In this document: in pieces, positions 32,569 to 45,530 of the stretch
Layout: the number at the start of each line of letters is the position of its first letter
Numbering within the stretch: the first letter of the stretch is position 1
NCBI GenBank assembly: GCA_963556145.1
Contig: OY744461.1
Location: 6,024,891 to 6,088,890, forward strand
Length of the DNA: 64,000 bases
Direction of reading: 5' to 3'
DNA from: Hygrocybe punicea
Lineage: Eukaryota > Basidiomycota > Agaricomycetes > Agaricales > Hygrophoraceae
The notes under the pieces: model-generated
Told to the model about the DNA's origin: nothing
What the model saw: the letters and a program-made list of their open reading frames with translations, nothing else
The model's database searches: none
Position numbers and translations under genes: made by a program

Positions 32569-35500
32569 TTAATGCCCAGGGTCCAGTTTGGATGTCGACA
32601 CCTTGGGAGATGAAGACCTCGTTTGGCTCGGAGGAATGGAGACTAGGATATCGGGAGGAACGATATTGCTCCAATCTACATCCATTAATAAACCGCCTGG
32701 CTCCGCAGGGGTCGACGACTGATGGCGTGCCGATGCACGCATATTGGGACGGAATCCTAGGATATTGACATGATCAGATGTGAAATCTATATAAAGTGTG
32801 ATGTACATACCTGGAGTCGGAGACTTCTTCGGAGGCTTCACTGGCTGGAGCGTTTCTGCAATAATGCCCGCTTGCTCCGATGCCAGATCCAGCTTCCTCC
32901 TCTTTGCTGTCTTGCCGTCCTCATGATCGCCGCTGAGAGACTCCTGTATGGGTTCGGGAGGTCCATCGTTGTCGTGCATGATTATATCGTCATCAGAAAT
33001 CATCAACCCGCCCCATTCTGGCAAGTCCAACTTTGCAGATTCCAGTGGCACATCATCTGCCTCGGAGGAGATGGGTGGTTTAACTTCCACCGTCAATTTT
33101 TCAGATTCCGATTTCTTGGATCCGCGCGACGGCCCAATTTCGACAGCGACTGCGACATGTCAGTGCATTATTCAGAGCAAAGTGAGTAACGGACGCATTT
33201 GAGCCTTGGATCGTTTCTTCTTTACTGGGGCTACGTCCTCCTCCATCTTGATATCGTCTATGCATGAATGAATAATTTGCATTATAATCTTGATATTTAG
33301 AATTTAATAACTCACCCTCAGCGTCGTCATCGGGTTTGGACTTCACGGTGCGTTCTGTGATGATGAGGAGTTACCGTGTGTGATTAGTGTATGTCACAGG
33401 TGTGGGTTTACCTGCGGTGTCACAGGTACAGGTGCCACAGGTTCAGGTATGGTGTTAAATTTTCCCACCTGCCGGCACACCGGACCTGTTACCGCAGGTT
33501 CACGGTTTTGTCATGGTCACACAGTGACACCTTTGTTTGTCGACACCTCAGTTTGTTTGTCGTCGCTGACGACTCGGAGATCCATTGTCTCGTTGCTGGA
33601 TTCAGGACTTTATGCCTTCAATGGCCAGCGACAGCCCTCCATCACCGGATCCTGATGATTGGGTACCAAGCACTGGCAACATAATTGCGGTGCGTGCGAC
33701 TAGCGTCTTGTCTTCTCGGATCGTTTTTTTCCAGCCTTGTCTCGCCCAAGTCGATATCATGCTCTCGATCATCAATTGTAGCCCTGTCTCACAGGACTCA
33801 CATGTATCTCTTATTGTGTCTCATTTTCTTAACATTGCGCTTGGATCAGCGGTGGGTGTTTCGCTCTCTCAAGACTGACAATTGGGCTTATCAATACCAA
33901 GCAGCATCTCTCCACTCCGTTATTGTATGGCGCCATGGGCCCCCTTTCGACCCGAGCCTTGATAAAGCCGTTGGCCGTGTTTACTGCTCCCCATCCAATC
34001 ATGGCCCGTCCCAGCTTAGCTACTGCTCGCTCTGAATCACCCCCACTCTCTATACCTGTCAGCGATGACGAAGTTCAATCTGTTCAAGCCTCGGAAGGCA
34101 CAGAAAAGGAGACGGATGAGCAGGAACTCGGTGAGTATGACTTTGGCTCGTTTCGAGTGCTGCTAATGCCTGGGGATCATCAGCTCGTCTCAAAGAGTCT
34201 TGGCGCTCGCCCGTTTACCAATTTTTCAATAGCAATGTCACTGCTGGCCATGAAAAAGGATGCAAGTATCATTTCTTCAAGTGTGCTGCGCCGCGATGCC
34301 GCAACAAAGGTCTCCACAGCGTTCGGCGTTTCCAAGACTCGGAGGACCGCGGTGGGACATCCAATCTGAAGTCCCACGCCGTGCGATGCTTCGGTGAGGA
34401 TGTCGTCGATGCAGCGTTCGGTTCCAAACCGACACCTGTCAGTCGGGACGGTTCCATCTTTGCCAGCTTCGCCCGACAAGGCCAGGCACCTGTCAAAGTC
34501 ACCCATCGCGCGCATACCTCTGAAGAAATGCGAGCTCATCTTGCCCGCTGGTGTGTTGAAAGTGCCCAGCCCACCAAGATCGTTTCCGACGCTCAGTTCA
34601 TCACGATGATGAAGGCTGGCCGTCCATCCACCGTCATTCCCTCTCCAGCTACTGTCAGACAGGACATCAAGGCAGCGTTTGAGCGGTGCCGCGAACATAT
34701 TGACAAGATTCTCAAGGAACACTCCGGCCAAGTCCACTTCGCTACCGATGCCTGGACAGCTCCCAATCATCGAGCCTTTGTGGCCTGGACTGTTCATCTC
34801 CACCATGATGGACATATTCTCACTTTTCTTCTCGACGTAGTGGAGGTGCCGGAGTCCCACACAGGTGCTACTCTTGCGCGTGAGTTCCACGATATGCTCA
34901 CAAGGCATGGTCTCGAGCACAAGGTCAGTGTGCCCATCTTTATTCACAAATGGGAATCTAAACTCGTCCCTCAGATACTTTCCTTTACAGCTGACAACGC
35001 TTCGAACAATCTCACGCAAGCAGCTAAACTGGACGGTCTCCCCAACTCCTTCGAGGCAGTCAATCAAATACGATGTTTCAATCACACGATGCATCTTTCA
35101 GCGGTGGCGCTCGTAAAGTCATGCAGTGGCAATCAACGCGATGGCCAGACTGCCGATATAGCGGGAGGCAGTGAGGGCAGTGAGTTGCCATTTGAAGGCG
35201 AAGATGCTGATGATGACAATCCCGAACCCGATGAGGCGTCCGATGCTGGCGATGACGATCCTGATGATGTGGATCCATTTGAGGAGCTGAACGAGGACGA
35301 AAGGGAAGAGCTTGAGAGCAACACCGAGACGGTGACTGACGCTTTGCAGAATGTGAGTTGTTCTCAAAATGGCCATTCATACAGCTGATCTTGACTATTT
35401 GTGCAAGGTGTGCAAGTTGTCCTTCGCGATCATGAACTCTTCCACTATTGCCCTCCCCGCGTGGAAACAAGCGTGCCGTGATCACAAGTTACCCGAACGA

Positions 35501-38220
35501 CTGATTCCTCGTGATGTGAAGACGAGGTGGAACAGTACCTACAATATGGTCTGTGTTGCCATCAAGTACCGCGAGGCCATTGATGATGTCACAGGGAACA
35601 AACTTCTCAAACTACGCAAGCATGAGTTGGAGGACGAGCACTGGATTGTTCTCAAGGACTTAGTGCGTGTTCTTAAGGTGAGCACCCAGTTTCCATACCC
35701 TCCAATCCATGCTAACGCTGTGTCAAGTTGTTCAAAGACGCAACACTATTCTTCTCCACCAACAACATCGAGACGATTGCTCACATCATCCCAATGATGG
35801 ATCACCTTGATACCATGCTACAGGACACGGCAACCGAGCCTCTCGTGCCAGCCATCAAGCATGCTCTGAAATTTGCTCGGAAGATTATTGACAAGTATTA
35901 TGCGAAGACTGATCTCTCTAATATGTACCGGATTGCAATGGGTGAGTGCCCGTCTCCACCATGCCACTGTCACCATTCTAAGATTGTCTAGTGCTCCACC
36001 CCCAGATGAAGCTTTCCTACTTCCGCTCGCACGGGTGGGAACAAGCCTGGATCGAAACTGCTGAGGACATGGTTACTGAGGAATTCGTCCAGTATGACAA
36101 GCCTACGCAGCCGGCGGAAGCAACTGACGCCGCTCATCAGGAGGAGATGGACCTTTTTGATATTCCCATGGATGCTGTGCTGACTGTATCGGAACTGAAG
36201 GTATATTTGTCCCAGCCGATCGAGAGGGTCAAAGACCCTATCGTGTGGTGGTGGGATCATCGCGCAGTGTTCCCAAGGCTCTCAGTCATGGCACTCGATT
36301 ATCTTAGTGCTCCTGGTAAGTGTTCTTGCCATGTGTTCATATATTCTCACACCCATGCTATACAGCTACCTCGACCGCAGTTGAGCGTGTGTTCTCGAAA
36401 GGCCGCCATCTTCTCCCATATACCCGGAACAGGCTCTCTGCATCCTCGATCCGGGCATCGCTTTGTCTTGGAGATTGGTGCCGCAAAGATTTGGTAGTAA
36501 TGTTGGATGTGATTGAGGCTGTACAGCGTTGCAACGGTAAACGTAAGAGGGTGGAGAGTGATGGCGAGGCGGCAACAGTGCCAACAGATGTGGAGACCGA
36601 CAATTAGGTACAATGTGCCATGTCCGTTGATAGTCCGTTGATCGGTTATAAGTATTCATGCGGGTTCCCCGCGGTGTTTTCACATGGTGTCATACCCATG
36701 GTTTGTGCCTGAAACCCATGGTATAAACCTGGACCTGTGTACACCTCACCTGTCACAGGTCTGGTGTTACAGGTGACAGGTGTGGTGTGTCAGGTTCACA
36801 CCCTTGGTGTCACCTGTGTCACACACTATGTGTGATGATCACCGACAATGACACTACTTACTGGGCTTGGGCTTGGGCTTGGGCTTGGGCTTGGGCTTCT
36901 TTTTATCCTTCTCGGACGAATTGTCTGTGCCACCTGCGTCACCTGAATATTCAATACATCTATCCACTGATATGGGTGAAAACGTTTACAAACCAGCGGA
37001 AGATACCTTCTGTGTTCTGGCCGATTTTGACTTCGCTTTGCCCTTGCCCTTGCCCTGGGGAACCGGCTCTTCTGCAAATGTATTATATTATTAGCACATT
37101 CACACATGTAATTCTAGATCACACCTTCATCATCCTCCGCCACATTGGCATCGACGAGGAAGCTATGTCCTTTACACCATGCAATAACCTGACTGATGAT
37201 TTCGAGCTTTGTGGCGTCTGGCAGCCCACCAAACGACCAATTTGCAGAGGTTCCGCTGTGCCATGCTGGCACGGATTCGTCGTATTTTGCCCAATCTATG
37301 ATGCCAGACGTGAGATTTCATTTGGCCAGAAATGTATATATCTACTCACCTAGGTCCTCGGGCTTGATCTCGGTGTTCACGGCACCATGTTGAATCAAAG
37401 CGGATGGAGAGTGCTTGCCGACATAAAACTCTTTGAGGAGCCAATCGTCGAAGATCTTGCTTCGCCAGTCACGGGTGACCTCATTGGCCCGTTTTGCGAC
37501 CAAAACCTCTGCCCAAATTTCGTCCATGACGGTGTCGGTATACTTGAGGTAATCCCGGAGTGAATCGGTCCCTTCCTTATTGTTTTTGACGTAGTCCGGC
37601 GAGTAGTTGGGTGCCTTGTTGTATGCGATGGCTGCTGTCACGTAGATGTACATATCCATTTGATAAATTAAGCGACAGAGTGGTTCCTCATATCGTTTGG
37701 GCATTTCGCGCCATAACTCGCCTTGGGCAGTGGCATCGTGGGGGTGAGTCTTCAGTACATATAGGTTACGAGAAAAGACAGGGACGGTGCCGGAATCCTT
37801 GTTGGGTGCTGGAATCTTGGGCGGGACCATGTACTGGATTTGGAAAATGCGATGCAGCTCCTGCAGCTTTTTGGGCGGCGCATCAGGCCAGTATTTGAAA
37901 GCCGCGGGATTGACAGCAGGAGTCGAGGTTTTGACGACAGGCAAGGACAGGGTAGATGTAGTGGAACCTTTTTGGTGGGCGTCTGAGGGTAGAAATGAGG
38001 GGAACGGAAAACGTTGGATGTCAGGGTTGATGCCCTGGCCTATGAGGGAACTGGCCAAGTCAGATGACCTGTCAACAACACATGTTTTGCATTGCATATA
38101 TTGATCGGATACGTGGTGTACAAATAACATACAACCAAACATGGTGTACTTGATTCTCAAGTTTTGCCGTAATACATCCTTAAAATGTTGATAAGCGCTA
38201 TTTGTCATGTAGCTATACAA
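32569..38220 (-). CDS. Unrecognised gene with a hAT inside one intron
   Basis: Minus-strand gene. Main exon 38220-about 37342 (KYWPDAPPKKLQELHRIFQI, VFSRNLYVLKTHPHD, YEEPLCRLIYQMDMYI, SLRDYLKYTDTVMDEI), then IDWAKYDESVPAWHSG and LPDATKLEIISQVIAWC (37300-37130), a basic GKGKGKAKSKS segment, and a (KP)n tract at 36900-36868 with donor GTAAGT. Downstream exons start at about 33357 (RTVKSKPDDDAE), then IKMEEDVAPVKKKRSKAQM, EIGPSRGSKKSESEKLTVEV, SAKLDLPEWGGLMI, AKRRKLDLA, and MDVDWSNIVPPDIL to the TAA at 32569. All joins after 33357 read in frame. It is probably a nuclear protein: basic, acidic and Pro/Lys patches, with no domain I know. The exact start is unclear. Confidence 0.65.
33385..36828 (+). 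mobile_element. Complete, apparently intact hAT transposon, 3444 bp
   Basis: The element runs from TAGTGTATGTCACAGGTG to CACCTGTGTCACACACTA, with exact 8-bp target copies TGTGTGAT at 33377-33384 and 36829-36836. Both ends (about 33395-33510 and 36720-36820) are filled with copies of ACAGGT/ACCTG, probable transposase-binding sites. The single gene is a full 765-residue transposase with no stop or frameshift. The insertion point is inside an intron of the minus-strand host gene, in antisense orientation. Intact coding and perfect duplication point to a young, potentially active element. Confidence 0.95.
34001..36607 (+). CDS. hAT transposase, 765 aa, intact
   Basis: Seven exons join in phase: 34001-34130, 34184-34923, 34975-35352, 35408-35677, 35728-35941, 35992-36315 and 36366-36607. 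BED-type finger at residues about 50-112 (SWRSPVYQFF, CAAPRC with Cys77/Cys82, SNLKSHAVRC with His108/Cys112). First catalytic Asp in FATDAWTAPN (about Asp232), second in SFTADNASNN (about Asp297). CFNHTMHLSA, an acidic insertion (EDADDDNPEPDEASDAGDD), LIPRDVKTRWNSTYNM, then the hATC dimerisation block WWWDHRAVFPRLSVMALDYL and VERVFSKGRHLLPYTRNRLS near residues 660-720. The start follows a short leader. It is transcribed opposite to the host gene. Confidence 0.95.
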
Positions 38221-38310
38221 ATATATATTCTTAACTTATGACACGGCGAAGAGGCCGAACAAGCTTGATGCTAATATATATAATGGTATGATGATTAACA
38301 TAGATATGAA

Positions 38311-38970
38311 TTGTCGAACACGTGTCGAACACTTGTCGAACAGGCCAAACACTGTTCGACAAGTGTTCGACAAGTCATTGCTTTGTTAATAAATCAAGTG
38401 GAATATTTATTAACGTAGATACGGCTTGTCGAACACTTGTCGAACAGTGTTCGGCCTGTTCGACAAGTGTTCGACAAGCCATTGCTTTGTTAATAAATTA
38501 AGTGTAATATATATTAACGTAGCAATGGCTTGTCGAACACTTGTCGAACAGGCTGAACACTGTTTGACAAGTGTTCGTACTTAATTTATTAACAAAGCAA
38601 TGGCTTGTCGAACACTTGTCGAACAGTGTTCGGCCTGTTCGACAAGTGTTCGACAAGTCATTGCTTTGCTAATAAATTAAGTGTAATATATATTAACGTA
38701 GCAATGGCTTGTCGAACACTTGTCGAACAGTGTTCGGCCTGTTTGACAAGTGTTTGACAAGTGTTCGACAAGCCATTGCTACGTTAATATATATTACACT
38801 TAATTTATTAGCAAAGCAATGACTTGTCGAACACTTGTCGAACAGGCTGAACACTGTTCGACAAGTGTTCGACAAGCCATACGGACATTGATTAACGCAT
38901 CAAGATGCATATGACTAACCGAACACTTGCCAAACAGTGTTCGGCCTGTTCGACACGTGTTCGGCAGGTC
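38311..38970. repeat. Array of about seven GTTCGACAAG palindromes
   Basis: Seven imperfect palindromes built from CTTGTCGAACACTTGTCGAA and its mirror, often meeting at CAGTGTTCGGCCTG, are spaced roughly 90-120 bp apart. The spacers are AT-rich and related to each other (AATAAATTAAGTGTAATATA, ATTAACGTAGCAATGG), sometimes in inverted orientation. A related array lies at 45531-46365, and the two bracket three gene modules. Possible roles are subterminal protein-binding arrays of a mobile unit or a dispersed satellite. Confidence 0.85.
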
Positions 38971-39249
38971 GTTATATTGTTATTCATTCTAAAGACAAAT
39001 ATGGGTGCACAACGAAAACCTTGCCGATCAAACTGGGGGAGCATCATTGTTGCCATTGTCACCTGACACGAATCCGATATCATTGATAGTCAAAAGGATT
39101 ATCCAAACTTGATTAACTCTTCTTCTCCTTCACACTCAGCATCTCACCACACATCCCGAGTTATAGAACACATACTGGTATATCACAGTACCATTTTGGA
39201 CCCCGTTGAATTTACAAACTAACATAATCTGATCTGTTAGACTTTCAAT

Positions 39250-41067
39250 ATGCCCAAATCACACAAGGAAGTTGGCTACGAAGTGTGCTGCCACATCTGT
39301 CCAGGATGAAACTGCCTCTCGATCCAGACGCAAACTCTCCTTTGGAAAAAGGAAGGAAGTTCCTGTCAGCGCCATTGTGGATCCGCCAGCAAGCATCCAA
39401 ATTGCATCGCATCTGGTACCTGTCCTCTATCCAGCTGTATTGGACGGAAGGGCGCAGAAAATTCCATGGGTGTTCGAAATGCTACTGAAGAGGAACTCGC
39501 GTTGTTGCCATCAACGGCGTCCAATACACCAGATCCCACTTCCGATGTAGAGATGGAGGATGCAGCCATGAGCACGATTACACAGTCCGTCAGGACCGAT
39601 CCCGTTTTCAACATAATCTTTGTTCTTGATCCCACCACCCGTATTACGAGTAAAGCCGCCGCAACCAATGATCTTGCATTTGTCAACGTTACGATTTCAC
39701 AAGACGAATACAAAACTGTCTCGCACCTCGATGGTTATATTCACAATATCAAGGCGCACAAGACGCGATATTTTGTTTGCATGCAGGAATGGGTTCGTAT
39801 ATTTTAAAAATGTATGGAGAATTATTGCTAAAGAATACTTTCCAATTCCAGGTTTATGTTGCTATGCGAATGCACCACTGGTGGTGTGACGAACCCAACG
39901 GTGCAATACACCGCTTCAATGTTGAATACATGTTTTGGCCGGAGTTTGCCCCTGCCATGCTCAAATCACCGCACTCAAATATAACATGGAACAAGTTCAA
40001 AGCCACCGATTGCGTATTTGGTGGTGTGGACATGGGAATGTCCTATATGTGAGTGTGTCAAACATTTTTGTCAATTTTCCTTTTTTTTAATTCAGTTAAT
40101 TCGAATATCATCTATAGTGGTAATCAATATGATATAACGGTCGAAAACGTGTCGACATTCTTGGCCGGAATTGACGAGCTGTGTCGAACAGTTCAGGTGT
40201 GGCCACCACCAAAACAAATGAACACCGTGCATTCGAAATGGACGCAAATGCAAAACCTGCTCCATGTTGCATTGTCAACGACACACACGATGCGACCACA
40301 ATTGAGGCTGCTAAAGGACGGTGAACTGTTTCCACCGAACATTGTTTTGAAGCGAACGCATAGTGACACTGGTCACCATGTGTTGTTCCCGGGCGATCCA
40401 AGGCAGAATTGGGACTATATGCACCTGAACTGCGAGGTCCCCGGTTCACGTTGGTTTGGTCAAACCTATGTTGAGCCGCTGGCCAAGATCGGAGAATGGC
40501 GAGTATTTTTGTTAGGTGGAAGGGACATTTACACAGTCCATACGCATTACAACAAAGAGAGCAAATTGTGGAGGTGGGATATTGTGATGACCTTCTATAC
40601 TTTAGAGGAATTGAGGTAGGCAGATGCCCCCCGTCTCGCATTACATGTTCACGAGTCTTTGGCATTTTCCAAGATCGTTCCAAGCACAGGGAATGCTCAT
40701 GAAGACCGATGTTTGCAATCCGGATCACGGCTCCATTGCAATTCGAGATCAAGCAAGACAGCAATTCTTCGGCTTCGTACGAGACACCTACGAGGGGCTG
40801 TATGCCATAGAGTCGACGTTGATTGGTGGGAAACCTTCAATGAGTGTATTTTGTCGCATGGACATTTCGCTCATTGTTGATTCAAACACCAACAATGTCA
40901 ATTACTTCGTGAACGAGATTGAACGGTATCACACCTGCAGCTTGTGGTCCAACATGAAGCAAGGCGCGAAATCAGCTCGGGCACCAATCGGATCTTTTGC
41001 GGACACATTTTCGGCGGTATTTTATAAATGGCTTGTAGACATTACAAATGCATACTCCTATTTTTGA
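39250..41067 (+). CDS. ATP-grasp-like protein of unknown substrate
   Basis: Exons about 39466-39789, 39853-40048, 40120-40615 and 40670-41067 join in frame. An upstream ATG at 39250 (MPKSHKEVGYE) is followed by a TGA in the same frame, so the true 5' exon is unsettled. ATP-grasp hallmarks: IVLKRTHSDTGHHVLFPGD (nucleotide-binding Lys), QTYVEPLAKIGEWRVFLLGG (Glu/hinge and Arg) and FCRMDISLIVD plus NYFVNEIER (Mg-binding Asp and Asn-Glu). The N-terminal part (FVCMQEWVYVAMRMHHWW, YMFWPEFAPAMLKSP) is unrecognised. ATP-grasp enzymes ligate a carboxylate to an amine or thiol; the partner here is unknown. It stands first in the block bracketed by GTTCGACAAG arrays. Confidence 0.6.
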
Positions 41068-41507
41068 ACTTCACTTGTACATTAGTCAACTTTAAATGTC
41101 ACAAATCGTATTTCAGGTCAGAGAGGCACGAAACACTTTGATTTCAAAGGTAGGTACATTACAAATTCAAGGCAACATAATGGAAATGGGCAATAGGCCA
41201 CGCTGCATGGCACACTAGTTTCATGACGAGAAAAATGACAAGTTAATGAGAGACGCCCAATACCATCACCCACTGCACATTTAGGGAAATACTCTTCAAC
41301 AAATCATCAGAGCATTTGAAGGTATTGATCGTGTGGCCAACCACAACGCAGGATTCTGCAGGAACATCGCCTGGAAAGTGGGGGAGTTGCTGAAGTATTT
41401 TGAGGGTGTCGGTAAAGTCGGTTTTAACTTTCCGGCCATCATAGATTGGGACTATGAATACAAGCATCAAAAACGAAACCAAGGACCTTGTGTGAGAGAG
41501 AATAAAA

Positions 41508-43263
41508 CTAACCAATGTCATGGAATGACAGCGCAGTCTTTTGGTAAGATCGAGCGGGACGTCGAGTAAAAGGACTAGACTGCACGAATTTTGAAGAGGA
41601 AGCTTCTATTGAATATGAGTAAGGATTGACAAGAGAGCATTGAGTGGTATACTCACTGCTAGGAGATGCATCCATCCCACTTACCGCTGTCGTCGAGAAG
41701 GACAGAAAGTCCTTATATAGTTGTGCACGAAATTCCGCCTCACCAGTAACCATTCCAATGGCGCCAACATACCGCTCCCATTCTCCTGAAAATAACGCCC
41801 CTTGGATAACTTTGATCGGTTTTGTGTTCCCACCAACTTTTGGCTCATCAAGGAAGCATGAATTGACTAGAATGACAGAAGTGAAGATCATTGGGATGGC
41901 ACCAGCAACGGAGTGGAAGAAACTATGCCCAAATGCTCCAGTAGAGATATTGGCGGGATCGTCACAAGAAAGATTTGAGTACTTGCCAGATCGAACAAAG
42001 GTCACTGCGGAGAACAACAAACTGTTATGCGATGTGAATTGTCTTTAACCATCAAGTCCTAGTTGACAGCTTACTTTTGGTTGACCTTGCGAATGTTGCT
42101 GATGACATCACTATATTGAGGATTTCCATTCCCTATGGCACTAGACCAAGATACCATGGCCGCTGCCCTATTCAATATTTAACATTGATTCAGAAGATAA
42201 AACTGAATAGTTACTTAATGTTGACACAGTCCTTATATGTATCGACCAACTGAGGGTCTCTTGTACCAATGTTGGACTCATCCGTGTTTGGAGACCGTAT
42301 ACTAAAGCAAGGGCATCAATTAAAAAAATAATAGAGAGATGTAATGTACCTGGTGATTTGGTGTTGTGCATATGTCACAGCTCCATCATCGCTACTGGAA
42401 ACATTGTCATCACTGATATCACGAAGATGGGTAGTCTTTGTGACTTTGGAGGAAATCACCTTCATGGTTTTGACAGATGTATCAGAGTTGCTGATCATTT
42501 ATTAATATATGAAGGACAAGAATCATATGAAGTATCATACCGAAGACCATTATCTGCATTTGATTTCTTAGAACCGAATTCGAGTTTTGCGATAGGCCTA
42601 CGACATGTCTAACATATGACCAATTAATCAATTTCCAACTCACATGAATGTTTCGTCGCTGTCATCATCCTCATCATGTAATTGATGCTGCTTTGACTTT
42701 GACTTCTTCGATGGAGAAGAGAATTTACTATATAAAACGATTAAATAATACACAAATATAAAAGACATTATTTAGAGCTACTGACCTGTCTTTGTCTTCC
42801 TCTGAAGCATGCCACCTTTTCCCGCTAAATATAAAGAATATTAGATGGCATGAACAGTATAAATTGAACTTGCAAACCTTGCTCTATTGGTGGTCTTCCT
42901 GGACCGCCTATATTACTGAAATAAATCAATAGTATCTGAAAATACAATTCATGAGACACACCTCATAGACGAGACAGGTTTGACAATGCTAGCGACGCTA
43001 TTAACACTAATAACGTCTTCTTCGGAGTTGGCAATACTACTGGCGGTTTAGTCGTGGTGGATGAATCAGAATATTGGAATAGACACGTACACCTCTTCAT
43101 CGACAAGCTTGGTGGTTGTGACCTTCTTACCCTTCCTAAAAACAACAGTATGACCTTTGTTCAGAACGAACAGCAATACATGAAAATAAATATACATACG
43201 AAACGGTGCTTGATCGAGCTTTGGACTGAGTCTTCACGTTCGCAGACTTCTTAGGGGCCATTG
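41508..43263 (-). CDS. Small multi-exon basic protein, unrecognised
   Basis: Starts MAPKKSANVKTQSKARSS and runs on the minus strand through many tiny exons (KKVTTTKLVDEE, ANSEEDVISVNSVASIVKP, RSRKTTNRAS, KRWHASEEDKD, SPSKKSKSKQHQLHDEDD, KVTKTTHLRDISDDN, DESNIGTRDPQLVDTYKDC) into a globular part: VTFVRSGKYSNLS, GHSFFHSVAGAIPMIF, VNSCFLDEPKVGGNTKP, GALFSGEWERYVGAIG. The basic N-terminus suggests nucleus or DNA. I do not know the family. It sits between the ATP-grasp and OB-like genes, transcribed towards the former and away from the latter. Exon borders are only partly settled. Confidence 0.5.
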
Positions 43264-44050
43264 CAAAGATAAGAGCTTTAAGGTGTGCAACGAATCTGTG
43301 CGAGATATTATAGATGAATGAGGGGTCAGATGTGGACGATACCATTGGGCTCTCATCGCTATTTAAGTATACTGAGACAGATCAAAAACAATAAAAAAGC
43401 CGTTTATAGATATCACACCGACAGGTACGAAAACCACATCTGCTGATGGTTTGAAGGAGAACTATTCGGACCATAGCGCCATAAAAATGCAAAAAATCAG
43501 GGACATTCCCCATGATGTAGAACCGATGATTGACCAGCTGTTACGCTCAGCGTCATCCAACAACATGGATATGGATTACTGGTATGCAGAATAATCAAAC
43601 ACTAAATCTAATTAGGGTTTGGGAATGTAGAACAGCTGTCACCACATGGAGCTGATCATAAGATCATAACACCGCCAAATCGAACATGGAAATTTATGTG
43701 ACATATATACTCATTTCCAAACAAATATAAACATCGGATCAACTATACTGACACTTGCATCGGAACAAACATTCTGAATGGATAGGGGTTTCCTTTCAAT
43801 GCTGTACAATAAGGAGGTCAAGAATTGCCGATAGGTGTGGATGTATATCCTGTCCTATGAAAATGGAAGAAAACAATAGGAATCTATTGAGAAGATCTGC
43901 AAAATAAAAATGCAAACACCATACAAACATCACAAGTTCGTGGAGAATGAACATGATGCACTGTCGTAATATCAATAACGATCGAAAACAATTCATGATA
44001 AAACAGTCAGAAATGGTGCGTGAATTATACCCCCCTGTTCCCACTTCGCA

Positions 44051-45228
44051 AATGGACACCTATTACGATTTCAAAACAGCATGTCAGTACATATTCTATT
44101 GAAGGAATTCATATATTCAACTCTACTGTACAGCTGAACGTTTAAGCAATCTCATATCTACACGGATGGACAATGATGACAGCCAACTTGTCAATTCTAC
44201 AAATGTATGTTCAATTCTTACGATGTACACTGTGTTTCATTACATTTGCAGATTTCGAATATCAATGTAGTGCGTAATGACTCACCGGATTGCTGAAAAC
44301 TTACACGGCCGAGCACCGATACCACTGAGCATGAAGAGCTTGTCTTAAGCTTACAGGCGATATTGGTGGCCAAAGACCTACCACCGATCATCAGCAGGTA
44401 GATTATATCATCATCTAGAATCATAAACAATTAATTTACATATGTTTTTCAGACCGCCCGAACGTCAAACACCGTTTCTCCGTCAAAGCATCCTTATCAC
44501 AGGCCTCAACATACCATTATTCGAATCATATATTGACAACCTCCGAATCTTACACCAGAAACTTGGTCGTCACTTCCCAGAACGTGCAATGCTGGACTTC
44601 ACATCAACCACCTATATTGAATACACTGCATTATCTATTGGCACCCGATATTTCACTGACCGCCGACATGACAAAGTTTCATACAATATTCCATTTGAAC
44701 ACAAAGTCGATCCCAAAGGCATACTGTCATCCATGAGCAATACTCGATACTTCCATGGGACAGACAATGAGGCCCTTTATTTCAAGTTGACATCAGAAGG
44801 AGGACGGCATTGGTGAGTGCTCAGCACAACAATAGCTTGGCTATTAATAATGACATAGATCATAGCTTTGTACCTGCCAGTCCGACTTGCTTCAGGATTG
44901 GTGACATTGTAGAAGTCCAGATAACGGTATCGGCGGTTCCAGTTAAGAACGACAAATTCAAGATCATTCTGAATCTGCGCTCATTAGCGCTGGTCAACAG
45001 CAAGTTTACTGAGGTAACAGACATATCTAATAATACAATGAATAATAACTAATGTACATCCAGAATGCGACGAGAAGTCGAAACAAAGCATCTCAACCTT
45101 CTCACAATACAATGACGAGGATTAATATCAAACGTAATGTGGGATATGTCCAGTTGGCTGATGATGGTGAAGATGTCATAGAAACCCGTAGACGTTTGAC
45201 CAACCTCAGGATGAATGAAGCCGATTAA
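44051..45228 (+). CDS. Unrecognised protein, possible OB-fold C-terminus
   Basis: Clear exons: RQTPFLRQSILITGLNIPLF, YIDNLRILHQKLGRHFPERA, STTYIEYTALSIGTRYFTD and YNIPFEHKVDPKGILSSM (44450-44812), then FRIGDIVEVQITVSAVPVK and NDKFKIILNLRSLALVN (44875-45015), then NVGYVQLADDGEDVIETRRR to the TAA at 45226. The GDIVEVQ...F.ILNLRSLALV pattern is strand-rich and suggests a small beta-barrel such as an OB fold. Upstream exons from 43492 (MQKIRDIPHDVEPMID) are likely, but their joins are not proven. The function is unknown. It ends just before the right palindrome array. Confidence 0.5.
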
Positions 45229-45530
45229 GATCTATTATAATTACATTGTACGGTCACATACGAACATCAATTTTATATAATATTATGTTCTGCAATACAT
45301 TCACAAGTGAAATAACAACACAAATAGTTTCATAAGGTGACGGGACATCTGAGTATTATTTAATCGTAAAAGGTCCTCATCACTTTCCTATGAATATAAC
45401 TATTCAAACTGATATGGTATTTCTCATTCAATGGTCTGGCGTAACATCCATGGACATGTGTTCAGTACATTTCAAAAACTTCAATTAATCAATTTCAATG
45501 ATTGAAATGAAGCTTGAGACAGTTGTAGAA
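45229..45530. other. Spacer before right array
   Basis: AT-rich sequence with no gene, separating the gene at 44051-45228 from the right palindrome array. Confidence 0.4.

Noticed and set aside
36851..36900. GGGCTT tandem run as a separate minisatellite or telomere-like repeat
   Set aside because: On the minus strand it encodes a Lys-Pro tract that continues a spliced coding frame, and the repeat does not match fungal telomere units.
38311..38970. Regularly spaced repeats resembling a CRISPR array
   Set aside because: Units are palindromes of variable length with related, not unique, spacers, and the window is clearly eukaryotic.
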